A stretch of 39,647 nucleotides of DNA from positions 1 to 39,647 of the forward strand of contig NZ_ALWX01000060.1 in NCBI RefSeq assembly GCF_000297495.1. The letters run 5' to 3'. Shown one piece after another: positions 23,058 to 31,473 of this stretch. Numbering within the stretch: the first letter of the stretch is position 1; each line of letters opens with the position of its first letter. Position numbers and translations under genes: made by a program. The notes beneath the pieces are model-generated. The model did no database searches. It had not been told where the DNA came from and was given only the letters and a program-made list of their open reading frames with translations. Source of the stretch: Janibacter hoylei PVAS-1. GTDB taxonomy: Bacteria > Actinomycetota > Actinomycetes > Actinomycetales > Dermatophilaceae.

Positions 23058-23343
23058 CCCACGACGGTAGGCCGCCCACCTTGGGGATCTCTGGACGAGA
23101 CCCCACCGCTGGCTGAGGAGCTGGGTCCCACGCGCCGCGTGGGCGGAACGAGCGTCTCGAAGCCACGACCGTGTGCCCCCCGCTCCCGGCGAGGAGGGCC
23201 GGCGCGCTGCCGACGTCCTTCGTCCTCGTGTGGGCGCCTTGTCGTTCTCGACGTCGGCTTGACGCTGCACCGACCCTCCTCGCCCGTCCGCTCCGTCCCC
23301 CTTCGCCCGCTTCGCAGTAGGTCCCCGGTGGCAGGCTGGTCCC

Positions 23344-23793
23344 ATGGCCGACCTCAAGACCGCCCTGCACGACCACCTGCGCGCCCAGCGGGCGGCGCTG
23401 CTGCTCAAGCTCGAGGGGCTGAGCGAGCGGGAGGCGCGGCTGCCCCGGACGCCGACCGGGACCAACCTGCTGGGCCTGTACAAGCATGCGGCGGCGTGCG
23501 AGCTGGGCTACTTCGGCGAGACCTTCGGTCGGCCGAGCGACCTGGCGCTCCCGTGGGAGGCCGAGGGGGTGGACCCGGACGACAACGAGGACATGTTTGC
23601 GACCGAGGGCGAGTCGATGGCCGACGTGCTCGCCTGGAGCGCGGCCTGCTTCGCCCACGCCGACATCCTGCGCGAGCACGTCGACGGTCGGGTCGGGCTG
23701 CGCTCCGAGGGCAACAACCTGCCGGAGTGGGACGAAGGGCGCTGGGCCCGGTACGTCGAGCGCCTCACCCGCATCGCCGACGAGCGCGCCTGA
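23344..23793 (+). CDS. DinB family protein (DUF664)
   Basis: A 149-residue DinB-fold protein: MADLKTALHDHLRAQRAALL, TGTNLLGLYKHAAACELGYF and SAACFAHADILREHVDG. Single histidines at KHAAAC and AHAD fit the metal site of mycothiol-dependent transferases. The ATG is directly at the domain. It is not closely similar to the DinB protein at 19901. Confidence 0.85.
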   Translation: MADLKTALHDHLRAQRAALLLKLEGLSEREARLPRTPTGTNLLGLYKHAAACELGYFGETFGRPSDLALPWEAEGVDPDDNEDMFATEGESMADVLAWSAACFAHADILREHVDGRVGLRSEGNNLPEWDEGRWARYVERLTRIADERA

Positions 23794-23797
23794 GCCC

Positions 23798-24598
23798 GTG
23801 GAGCTGAGCGAGGCCGTCACCGACGTCTACGCAGCGCCCCTGGCCGACTTCGTCGCCACCCGCACCCGGTGGGTGACCGCGGCCAAGGACGAGGGCGACG
23901 CCGATCTGGCCGCCGCGATCAAGGCCCTGCGCAAGCCGACCGTCCCCGCGCACCTCGTCAACGTCGTCGCGCGGGAAGAGCCGCAGGTCGTGGCCGCGCT
24001 CCTCGCTCTCGGCGAGCGGATGCGCGCCGCCCAGGCCAGTGGCGACGGAGCCGCGCTCGCAGCGGCCCGACCTGAGCGAAGGGAGTGCATCGACGCCTTC
24101 GTCGCGGCCGCCGGTCGCGCCGCCCACGAGCACGGCCTGGGCTGGTCCGCCGGCGTGCAGGACTCCGTGGCGGCGACGGCCGTCGCCGCGCTCGCCGACG
24201 AGGCGAGCGGCACGGCGGTGGCCTCGGGTCAGCTGCTCCGCCCTCTGGCGTACGCCGGCTTCGGTGAGGTCGAGCTCGACGACGCGGTGGCGACCCCCCT
24301 TCGCCTCCTGCCGCCCCTGCCGGACGACCCCGGCGACGACACGGAGGAGGTCAGCGCCGAGGAGCGCGCTCGGCAGGCAGCCCTCGAGGCCGCGCGCGAC
24401 CGGCTGCGCGACGTCGAGCGGGAGCTGGCCGCCGCCCGCCTCGCCGAGTCGGAGGCGCGGGCCGCGCTCGTCGCCGCCCGCGACCGCACGAAGGACCTCG
24501 AGACACGTGTGGCACGTGAGGCCGATGAGGTGGTGCGGCTCGAGACACGCCCGGGCGCCGGACGTGCACGACAACGGCCGAGAAGCGCGGGATCATAG
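23798..24598 (+). CDS. Hypothetical protein with C-terminal coiled coil
   Basis: A 266-residue protein. The N-terminal third has the actinobacterial pattern AAIKALRKPTVPAHLVNVVA, which I know from uncharacterised conserved proteins. The C-terminal part (about residues 185-255) is a heptad-like helix rich in Ala, Arg and Glu: AALEAARDRLRDVERELAAA. The start is the GTG at 23798, four bases after the previous stop; the frame is open upstream as a shadow of the DinB gene. No enzyme motif. Confidence 0.7.
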   Translation: MELSEAVTDVYAAPLADFVATRTRWVTAAKDEGDADLAAAIKALRKPTVPAHLVNVVAREEPQVVAALLALGERMRAAQASGDGAALAAARPERRECIDAFVAAAGRAAHEHGLGWSAGVQDSVAATAVAALADEASGTAVASGQLLRPLAYAGFGEVELDDAVATPLRLLPPLPDDPGDDTEEVSAEERARQAALEAARDRLRDVERELAAARLAESEARAALVAARDRTKDLETRVAREADEVVRLETRPGAGRARQRPRSAGS

Positions 24599-24603
24599 CC
24601 CTC

Positions 24604-25074
24604 ATGAGCACGGCGCGCACGACTTCTCCCCGCACCGCCCCGACCGACCTGCCGACCTGGGCCATCCAGGCGGAGGACCTCGAGGCCATGCTGGCGACCG
24701 ACGACGACACGGTGGACACCGCGGTCATCCCGCGACTCGCCTACCGCGAGGCCGTCGAGGAGGCGGCCGTCCCTGGCCAGACGATCGTCACCGAGCCGGC
24801 CGACGAGGTCGAGCACGTCGCCGCACCCGTGGGCCACAACCTGCGCCGCCGCCACGCCAGCCCAGAGTCGGTCGCGGCCATCCGCCGCAACCTCATCGCG
24901 GTCGCCTGCGTGCTGGCCGCCGTCGTCCTCATCGGCGCGGCCGCCACCTGGCTCGCCGGCTGGATCGCCCTCGGCGTCTGGACCCTGCTCGTCGTCGCCG
25001 GCGCCATCGCGATCCGCCGCTCCAACTCGCGCTACACGGCACGGCACAGCCGCTACACCCCGCGGCACGCCTGA
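24604..25074 (+). CDS. Two-helix membrane protein, hypothetical
   Basis: A 156-residue protein with an acidic N-terminal cytoplasmic part, then two adjoining membrane helices (LIAVACVLAAVVLIGAAATW and IALGVWTLLVVAGAIAI) and a basic tail with SRYTARHSRYTPRHA. No known family. It begins six bases after the coiled-coil gene stop and is followed by a strong terminator. Confidence 0.7.
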   Translation: MSTARTTSPRTAPTDLPTWAIQAEDLEAMLATDDDTVDTAVIPRLAYREAVEEAAVPGQTIVTEPADEVEHVAAPVGHNLRRRHASPESVAAIRRNLIAVACVLAAVVLIGAAATWLAGWIALGVWTLLVVAGAIAIRRSNSRYTARHSRYTPRHA

Positions 25075-25095
25075 CCCGACAGAGACGCACGCCAC

Positions 25096-25125
25096 GGGCG
25101 GCAGGGGAGTCCTCCCCTGCCGCCC
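25096..25125 (+). terminator. Strong hairpin terminator
   Basis: A perfect 13-bp stem, GGGCGGCAGGGGA with TCCCCTGCCGCCC, closes a four-base loop (GTCC). It lies 22 bases after the stop of the membrane protein gene. Only two T follow, as is common in this GC range. Confidence 0.8.
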
Positions 25126-25212
25126 TTGGCGTGTTCTCGCTAATCTGGCCCGAGGTGGGGCCCTGGCAGTCGGCGCCCGACCGGATCGACGACCACGATC
25201 GGGAGGACGAGC

Positions 25213-25803
25213 ATGCGCCGCGTGCGCACACGAGACATCGCCGCGCTGGCCTGCGCCGCCTCGCTGCTGACCCTGAGCGCCTGCGGCGACGACGAGTCCG
25301 GCACGTCCGACCCGACCTCGTCCGCCACGGCGAGCAACGCGACGACCTCCGACGACGAGCACGCCATGGAGCAGGTCCGGGCGATCGACAAGCAGCTTCG
25401 CGCCGCGGACCCCAGCAAGCCCCTGCCCGAGGACGCCACCTGGGCGACCGATGGCTTCCGCACCCGCTTCGACGCGGCAGCCGCCGACTTCACCGAGGCG
25501 GGCGCGGTCTTCACGGGCAAGATCACGACCGAGTCACTGCATCTCGGCGAGTCCGACCCCGATGCTCCGGGCGGTGGGCAGCTCACCGCATATGCCTGCA
25601 CGGTCGACACCACGCGCATCATCGTCGACGGCAAGGACGTCACGGCGCACCCCAACGACCCGACCAAGGTGCTGCCCAAGAAGCCTCGGCACGACACCTA
25701 CCTCAACACCTACTCCACGACCGACGACGGCACGACCTGGCAGCTCGACCGGTCGCGCAACCTACCTGACAAGGACAAGAAGGGGACCCCGTGCGACGCC
25801 TAG
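25213..25803 (+). CDS. Lipoprotein, hypothetical
   Basis: A 196-residue secreted lipoprotein. A type II signal is clear: MRRVRTRDIAALACAASLLT, then the lipobox LSAC with Cys24. A Ser/Thr/Asp-rich linker follows, then a domain of about 140 residues with one Cys near the middle (YACTVDT) and one at the end (GTPCDA). No family recognised. GGGAGGA precedes the ATG. The last 13 bases overlap the start of the secreted protein gene, so the two are coupled and probably act together at the cell surface. Confidence 0.8.
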   Translation: MRRVRTRDIAALACAASLLTLSACGDDESGTSDPTSSATASNATTSDDEHAMEQVRAIDKQLRAADPSKPLPEDATWATDGFRTRFDAAAADFTEAGAVFTGKITTESLHLGESDPDAPGGGQLTAYACTVDTTRIIVDGKDVTAHPNDPTKVLPKKPRHDTYLNTYSTTDDGTTWQLDRSRNLPDKDKKGTPCDA

Positions 25804-26702
25804 CCACCACGCTCCTCGCCGGAGCCCTCCTGCTCTTCACGCCCGCCCTCCCGCAGGCCAGCGCCACGGCCGACTGCCGAGAGGGTGGTCGAGGAGACAC
25901 CGGAGGTGGCTCCGTCATCGTCGGCGCCGACTGGTGCCAGTCCGGCGGCAACAACGGCGGCAACGACAACAGCGGCGGCAACAACAGCGGCGGCAACTAC
26001 AACGGCAACAACGGCGGCGGCACCACCGGTGGTCAGTCGGAGTCCGGCGACTCGACCTCGTCCGGCCCGCGCATGTACACGATGGCGGAGGTCATCGAGA
26101 TCTGCATGCGCGACGGCGACGCCCTGTCCATCTCGTGCATGGCGGCGTACAACGACCGCATCATCCGCGAGGATGACGCGACCGAGGACGCGCCGGCCGA
26201 CGAGACGCCTGCGCAGGCCATCGCCCGCGCCCGCATCACCGCCATCAGCCGGCTCGACCTCAGCCGCCCGGAGATCGGCGCCTCCCCGTGCCAGACCGAC
26301 ACCGGCGCCTGCCGCGGCACCGTCGGCCTGCCCGTCTGGCTGTGGGTCGGCGACGGCACCGGCGGTGCGCTGCCCTCGATGTCGACCACGGCCACGGCCG
26401 GCCCATACTCCGTGACCGCGACCGCCAAGGTCTCCAAGGTGAAGTGGTCGCTCGGGGACGGCACGACGACCACCTGCACGACCACCGGCACCAAGTACGA
26501 CTCGGCGACGCACGGCTGGTCGGACCCGACCTGCGGCTTCGCCTCCGGCTGGTCCACCGCCGGCACGCACACCCTGACGGCCAGCTACGTCTGGGAGATC
26601 TCGATCTCGGGTGACGCCACGGGCTCGGCGACCCAGACCATGTCCTCCACCGAGCAGGTCACCGTCGGCGAGCTGCAGTCCGTGGTCACGCAGAAGGGCT
26701 GA
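25791..26702 (+). CDS. Secreted protein with Gly/Asn-rich linker and PKD-like region
   Basis: A 303-residue exported protein. Signal peptide VRRLATTLLAGALLLFTPAL ends near ASA-T. A linker at about residues 46-82 is almost all Gly, Asn and Ser, encoded by repeated GGCGGCAAC units. A helical region and a beta domain follow, with VSKVKWSLGDGTTTTCTTTG and THTLTASYVWEISISG, resembling the PKD-like part of surface proteins that are often mislabelled 'ATP/GTP-binding'. Four cysteines in the last part may form disulfides. The start is a GTG inside the lipoprotein gene. The 3' end overlaps the convergent thioesterase gene by 17 bases. Confidence 0.75.
   Translation: MRRLATTLLAGALLLFTPALPQASATADCREGGRGDTGGGSVIVGADWCQSGGNNGGNDNSGGNNSGGNYNGNNGGGTTGGQSESGDSTSSGPRMYTMAEVIEICMRDGDALSISCMAAYNDRIIREDDATEDAPADETPAQAIARARITAISRLDLSRPEIGASPCQTDTGACRGTVGLPVWLWVGDGTGGALPSMSTTATAGPYSVTATAKVSKVKWSLGDGTTTTCTTTGTKYDSATHGWSDPTCGFASGWSTAGTHTLTASYVWEISISGDATGSATQTMSSTEQVTVGELQSVVTQKG
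25927..26031 (+). repeat. Low-complexity GGCGGCAAC coding repeat
   Basis: Imperfect tandem copies of GGCGGCAAC and AACAGC encode the Gly/Asn/Ser linker of the secreted protein. Such tracts change length easily by slippage. Confidence 0.7.
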
Positions 26703-27465
26703 CCGGCCGGACGGTGAGCACCTGGGCGAGGGTGCCGAAGGCCCCTCGCTCGTCGTGGAGCACGCTGGAGGTCAGCCCGTGGCCGGCGGGTCCGAAGGAG
26801 ACCGTCGTGTCGAGCCCGAGCCAGCCCGGCTCGGGCTGGCGGAAGAGGTGCGCGGTGAGATCGACGTTCGGGAAGAGGACCTCCCGGGGTGAGGCGAGGA
26901 CGTTCATCCCGTTGGCGATGTCGAGGAGACCAGCCGTCGCGGCGAGGTGACTGTGCGGCTCGTCGACGAGCGGCACGTCGGTGCGCACCCACACCCGCCC
27001 GCGCCCCGGCTCGACCGCCTCGCGGCGCACCTCGACGCTCTCGATGAATCCTCCCGTCCACACGCTGCTCGGGTCCCACGGCTCGGTGTCACCCGGCGCC
27101 GGCATGGGCGGCAGGTCGCTGTGCTCGAGGGCGCTGGTCTCTCCGGCGGCGACGAGCCAGGCCCGGGCGACGGCGACCGCGCGGCCCCCGTGCGAGAGCG
27201 TCGCCTCGACGAGCTCGATGGTCCGCCCCGGCCGCACGACGCGCACCTCGTGCGTGCACGGCTGCACGGGGACGGGCCCGAGGATGTCGCAGGCCAGCCG
27301 AACGAGCGGCAGCCCGTCGTCGCGGCGAGCGTCGCGGTCGACCTCGACGAGATGGGCGAGCAGGCCGAGGGCCGGCGCGATGTGCTGCTCGCTCTGCGTC
27401 CAGGCGCCGCCGGTGTGCGCCGTGGGGCGGACGGTCAGGCTGTCGATGCGCTCGAAGTAGGCCAT
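26686..27465 (-). CDS. Acyl-CoA thioesterase family protein (double hotdog)
   Basis: A 259-residue protein of the TesB-like thioesterase family. TGGAWTQSEQHIAPALGLLA begins the first hotdog, RLACDILGPVPVQPCTHEVR is its strand region, and VDLTAHLFRQPEPGWLGLDT with GPAGHGLTSSVLHDERGAFG marks the second. The catalytic Asp/Gln/Thr region cannot be defined fully by eye. Such enzymes hydrolyse acyl-CoA in the cytoplasm. It is convergent with, and slightly overlaps, the secreted-protein gene. Confidence 0.85.
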   Translation of the reverse strand: MAYFERIDSLTVRPTAHTGGAWTQSEQHIAPALGLLAHLVEVDRDARRDDGLPLVRLACDILGPVPVQPCTHEVRVVRPGRTIELVEATLSHGGRAVAVARAWLVAAGETSALEHSDLPPMPAPGDTEPWDPSSVWTGGFIESVEVRREAVEPGRGRVWVRTDVPLVDEPHSHLAATAGLLDIANGMNVLASPREVLFPNVDLTAHLFRQPEPGWLGLDTTVSFGPAGHGLTSSVLHDERGAFGTLAQVLTVRPVSPSA

Positions 27466-27520
27466 GGGCCCATCAGACCACCCGGTGTCACCGGTCTGGT
27501 GGCAGGCACGCTCGCGCTGC

Positions 27521-28021
27521 TCAGCTCAGCAGCGCTGCGAGCGTGCCGCCGAGCTCGGTCGCCGCCTCCAGCGCCGCGTCGTCGACGTCACCGACGACCT
27601 CGAGGGTCTCGGCGGCCTGACGCCAGTCGAGCGCCTGGACGATGGAGCCCACCGCCCGCACGGCACCGGTGACGTCGTACCGACCGTGCACCCAGAGGCC
27701 GTAGGGCCGCTTCGCGGTGGAGCCACCGCCCCCTTCGCCGGCCCCGCCGGAGTCGTCGAGTGCTCCGCCGACCTGGAGGAAGGTCGAGTCGAAGAAGTGC
27801 TTGAGGGCCCCTGACATGTAGCCGAAGTTGGCCGGGGTGCCGAGCAGGTAGCCGTCGGCCGAGAGCACCTCGTCGGCGCTCGCCTCGAGGGCGGGGACGA
27901 CGTGCACCTCCACGCCGTCGAGGTCGGGGTGTCGGGCCCCCGCGAGCGCCGCGTCGAGCAGCGCGCGGGTCGACCGGGTCGGGCTGTGGTGGACGACGAG
28001 CAGACGAGCCATGCCCGCCAT
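27521..28021 (-). CDS. Flavodoxin-fold / NAD(P)H-dependent oxidoreductase
   Basis: A 166-residue flavodoxin-like protein. It opens MARLLVVHHSPTRSTRALLD, the FMN phosphate loop, with GYLLGTPANFGYMSGALKHF as the second FMN loop and KRPYGLWVHGRYDVTGAVRA as the third. Two ATG codons nine bases apart (28021 and 28012) are possible starts. It lies just after the fused ECF gene on the same strand, with a 7-base gap, and may be in its transcript. Confidence 0.8.
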   Translation of the reverse strand: MAGMARLLVVHHSPTRSTRALLDAALAGARHPDLDGVEVHVVPALEASADEVLSADGYLLGTPANFGYMSGALKHFFDSTFLQVGGALDDSGGAGEGGGGSTAKRPYGLWVHGRYDVTGAVRAVGSIVQALDWRQAAETLEVVGDVDDAALEAATELGGTLAALLS

Positions 28022-28028
28022 CCTGCCC

Positions 28029-30267
28029 TCAGAGACGGGCGATGACCACGACGAGCACGGGCAGGCTCGCCGCGAGGACGACGAGGGTGTCAGCCGGGCG
28101 CCAGGGGGCCGGCTCGGCCCAGGTGCGGCGGGCGGACGAGGCGAAACCGCGAGCGTCCATGGCCACCGCGAGCGTCGCGGCCGACCCGAGGGAGCGCATC
28201 AGCATGCCGAAGGTCGAGGCCCACAGGTGCGCGACGAGCGTGCGCGGGTGCCGCCACGAGACTCCCTGCCCCCGCAGGCGGCGGGCCCAGCCGATCTCGG
28301 TCCACGCGGCACCGAGGGTCTGCACCCGCTGCAGGGCAGCGCCGAGCGCCACGACGGGCCGGGCGGGCAGCCGCAGCCGCTGGCCGAGGTGGTCCGCGAG
28401 GTCGTCCGGGTCGACGTAGGCGAGCGTGATCGCCGACGGCACCACGATGACGAGCAGACGCAGAGCGGCCGACAACGCCGTGTCGACATCACGCGACCCG
28501 AGGAGCCAGGTCGACCACCCGACGCCGACCGCGCCGACGAGCCCCGGCAGGAGCCGGATCGCCAACCCGCACCACCGCCCGACGACCCAGCCGGGGCCGG
28601 GCCGGTTGGCCAGCCCGATGACCGCGCCCACCCCGAGCAGCGCGAGGACGACGAGCGAGGTGCGCCAGCCGGGCGAGAGCACCGCGGCGACCATCGGGAT
28701 CGCGGCGGCGGCGAAGAGCGACAGCGGACCACAGGCCGACAGGACCGCGCGGGGCGTGGAGCGGGTCGGCCCCGGCGAAGGGGGTGACACCGGCTCGACG
28801 GCGTCGACGAGGGCCATGAGGTCGGGGTCGTGGGAGGCCGTGACGACGGCACCACCGCGGGCACGCTGCGCGAGGAGCAGCCCGACGACCGCGGCCCAGG
28901 TGCCGCGGTCCTGCCCGACGGTCGGCTCGTCGGCGAGCACTGCTGCGGGACCGTGGGCGAGGGCTGCGGCGACGGCGAGGCGACGCTGCTCGCCACCCGA
29001 GAGGGTCTGCGGGTCCGCCCGCTCGAGGTGGGCGAGCCCGAGGGCCTCGAGCAGCTGTCGGGCCCGGGCCGTGGCGGCGGCCTCGTCGCGCTCGCCGAGC
29101 GTGCGGCCGGTGAGCAGCACCTCGTCGAGCACGGTGCGCGTGAGCAGCGCGCTGGAGCTCCACGTGGGGCACCCACCCGAGCAGCGGGGCGATCTCGGTC
29201 GCGGGGAGCTCGCCGACCTCACGCCCTTCGGCCGTGGTGACCCGGCCGGAGACCGGGGTGACGAGTCCGGCCAGCGCGGCCAGCCAGGTGCTCTTGCCGC
29301 CGCCGCTCGGGCCGACGAGCGCCGTCGCCCGGCCGCCGGTCACGGCCAGCGGCTGCGCGACGAGCGCGGTCGCCGACTCGCTGCTGCCGTCGAGGTGGTT
29401 GCGTCGGCGCTCGACCCGCAGGGCCTCACCCTGCAGGAGGGGGGCACCCCCGTCGACCGGGCGGGCGAGCGGCCCGAGCGGCACGCTCAGGGGTTCCGGC
29501 GCGGCGACCCCGGGGACCCAGATACCCTCCGCGGCGAGCCGCGGCCCGTGCTCCTCGAGCACGACCGCGGGCGGTCCGTCGTGCAGCACCCGACCGTCGC
29601 GGCCGAGGACGACGAGCCGCTCGCAGTGCTCGACCCACGGCTCGATGCGGTGCTCGACGACGATGGTCGACACGCCGGCGGCACCACGGAGGACGGCGTC
29701 GCGCACGGTGGCGGCACTCGTCTCGTCGAGCATGGCGGTCGGCTCGTCGAGCAGCAGCAGCGAGGGCTGGAGGGCGAGCGCACCGGCGAGCGCGACGCGC
29801 TGGGTCTGCCCGCCGGAGAGGGCACTCGTCGGCGTCGCGGGGTCGAGGTCGCCGAGCCCGACCGCGGTGAGCGCGGCAGCGACCCGGGCCGGCATGGCGT
29901 CAGCGGCCACCCCGACGTTTTCGAGACCGAAGGCGACGTCCCGCCCCACGGTGGCGGCGACGGTGCCTGACCCGGGCTCCTGGAGGACGAGGCCGACCGC
30001 ACCGGGCCGCTCACCCGGCGGGCTCCCTTCGATCGTGACGGTGCCCGTGAGGTCACCCGAGTCGACGGTGAGCAGCAGCCCCGCGAGCGCCCGCAGCAGC
30101 GTCGACTTGCCCGAGCCGCTCGGCCCGACGAGCAGCACCCGCTGGCCAGCGGGGATGCTGAGGTCGATCTCCCGCAGGACCGGCTCCTTTCGTCCGGCCG
30201 GTCGCCAGGTGAGCCCGCGGACGGCGACGGAGCGGTCCGCGGGCCCGCCGGTGGTGTCGGGGATCAG
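28029..30267 (-). CDS. ykoD: ECF transporter ATPase-ATPase-T fusion (YkoD plus YkoC), frame broken once
   Basis: An energising module in one chain of about 745 residues. The first ATPase has GPSGSGKSTLL, LSGGQTQR and LLLLDEPT. The second has GPSGGGKSTWLAAL, LSGGEQRR and AVLADEPT. Joined to it after a short linker (EPVSPPSPGPTRS) is the CbiQ/EcfT membrane protein with several helices. The frame breaks near 29157 (...GWVPHVELQ, then ALLTRTVLDEVLLTGRT in the next frame), and one added base restores it. No ATG, GTG or TTG lies near the N-terminus. The only start next to the ykoE stop is a CTG at 30265-30267 overlapping the TGA. With YkoE upstream it should power uptake of hydroxymethylpyrimidine or thiamine. 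Confidence 0.85.
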
Positions 30268-30908
30268 ACGGCCCTCCGCTCGAGGACCTCCTGGCCGGGC
30301 GGGAAGGGGTTGAGCGCACCGGCCTCCGCGAGCGCCCGGGTGAGCAGCCACCCGCCGATGCCGGCGATGACGACACCGGAGACGACCATGAGGGGCAGGT
30401 AGGCGAGCTTCCAGGCCCACGCCCAGTCGGTGAAGTAGGCACCGATCTCGTAGACCCACTCCAGGGGCGCCGACAGGGCTCCCGCGAGGACCGCGACGGC
30501 GGGGCCGAAGGCCTTGTAGGCGAAGATCGCGAAGGCGAGCTCGGCGCCGATCCCCTGGGCCAGGCCCGAGACGATCGTCGTGACGCCCCACTGGTTGCCG
30601 AAGAGCGCGGAGACAGTCGCGGCGATGAGCTCGCAGGCGATCGCGGCACCGGGCCGGCGCACGACGAGGCCCCCGACGACCCCGGCGATGAACCAGAAGC
30701 CGACGAAGAGGCCGAAGAGGGGCTGGAAGGCGAGCCCGAGGGCGGAGATCGGGCCGTTGTACAGCAGTCCGTACCCCCAGTAGGCGACGCCGAAGGCCAC
30801 GCCGAGGAAGGCGATGGTCAGCAGGTCGACGGTCCGCCAGCCGAGGAGCGGACGGGTGGCGAGGACGGTCCCGGCGCGGGTCGCGCCCGTGGACTTCGTG
30901 GTGGGCAT
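30264..30908 (-). CDS. ykoE: ECF transporter S component, YkoE family (HMP/thiamine)
   Basis: A 214-residue substrate-binding membrane protein. It is typical of YkoE: LLTIAFLGVAFGVAYWGYGL, ALGLAFQPLFGLFVGFWFIA, VVRRPGAAIACELIAATVSA, and GNQWGVTTIVSGLAQGIGAE. YkoE captures hydroxymethylpyrimidine or thiamine. The ATG at 30908 has AGGAG eight bases upstream, inside a small hairpin. A TPP riboswitch precedes the gene, which strongly supports the substrate. The stop overlaps the CTG of the fused ATPase/T gene. Confidence 0.92.
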   Translation of the reverse strand: MPTTKSTGATRAGTVLATRPLLGWRTVDLLTIAFLGVAFGVAYWGYGLLYNGPISALGLAFQPLFGLFVGFWFIAGVVGGLVVRRPGAAIACELIAATVSALFGNQWGVTTIVSGLAQGIGAELAFAIFAYKAFGPAVAVLAGALSAPLEWVYEIGAYFTDWAWAWKLAYLPLMVVSGVVIAGIGGWLLTRALAEAGALNPFPPGQEVLERRAV

Positions 30909-30918
30909 GCGTACTTCT

Positions 30919-30941
30919 CCTGTGTGGTGTGACTCCACAGG
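30919..30941 (-). promoter_or_regulatory. Hairpin masking the ykoE ribosome site
   Basis: In the minus-strand mRNA CCTGTG (30936-30941) can pair with CACAGG (30919-30924), and the latter runs into the AGGAG of ykoE. It fits a riboswitch that shuts translation when TPP is bound. Confidence 0.5.
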
Positions 30942-30999
30942 GCGGGCCGGCGCCAACCGCGACGGCGAGGCCGTCCGGCGACGACGGTCCGTGAGACTC

Positions 31000-31085
31000 G
31001 ACTCCCTACGCCGGTGCGAACCGGATCAGGTACGAGGGTCTGCGGTCGCCCGCACTCTCAGCGCTGTTGCGCTCCCCTGTCGTGC
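31000..31085 (-). promoter_or_regulatory. TPP riboswitch (THI element)
   Basis: Read on the minus strand, the conserved elements occur in order: GGGGAGC, GCGCTGAGAGTGCGGG (the CUGAGA core), CAGACCCTCG, ACCTGATCCGGTTCGCACC and CGGCGTAGGGAG. These match the THI box (CUGAGA, then ACCUGAUC and GCGUAGGGA). It lies about 90 bases before ykoE and should repress it when thiamine pyrophosphate is plentiful. Confidence 0.92.
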
Positions 31086-31173
31086 CCCTCCAGCATAGGC
31101 CTGTGGCAGGGTTGGTCCCGTACCGGGTGGCGCGGACCGTGACCACCTCTCACGCATGGCGAAAGGACCCCTC

Positions 31174-31473
31174 ATGGGCAACGTGGTGTGGAAGCTGTTG
31201 GGCAGCGGATCGGCGATCCTCGCCGGCATCGTCGCCAACAAGGTGATCACCGAGGTGTGGAAGAAGGCCGGCCGAGACACCGAGATCGACCCGACCAACC
31301 CCAACACCTCCTTCGGGGAGGCCCTCGCCTATGCGGCCCTCGCCGGTCTGGCCGTCGGCCTGGCCCGCACGATGACCACCCGTCAGGCGGCGGCGATCTA
31401 CCAGAGGTCCGCCGGTCACCTGCCCAAGCCGATGCGCGAGGACGTCGAGAAGGAGCTGGGGCTCGAGTCGTGA
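31174..31473 (+). CDS. DUF4235 domain-containing protein (chromosomal copy)
   Basis: A 99-residue small membrane protein: NVVWKLLGSGSAILAGIVAN, a linker DPTNPNTSFGEALAYAALAG, and LAVGLARTMTTRQAAAIYQR, then a longer tail than in the 2406 copy. The ATG at 31174 has AAAGGA at good spacing and is preferred to the one at 31156, which has none. It is related to, but distinct from, the protein at 2406. The stop overlaps the start of the quinone oxidoreductase (TGATG). Confidence 0.85.
   Translation: MGNVVWKLLGSGSAILAGIVANKVITEVWKKAGRDTEIDPTNPNTSFGEALAYAALAGLAVGLARTMTTRQAAAIYQRSAGHLPKPMREDVEKELGLES

Noticed and set aside
20724..23483. 919-codon minus-strand frame including the DUF1361 start
   Set aside because: Only its part from 23057 to about 22400 is coding; the rest runs through the MFS and DsbA genes in the wrong frame.
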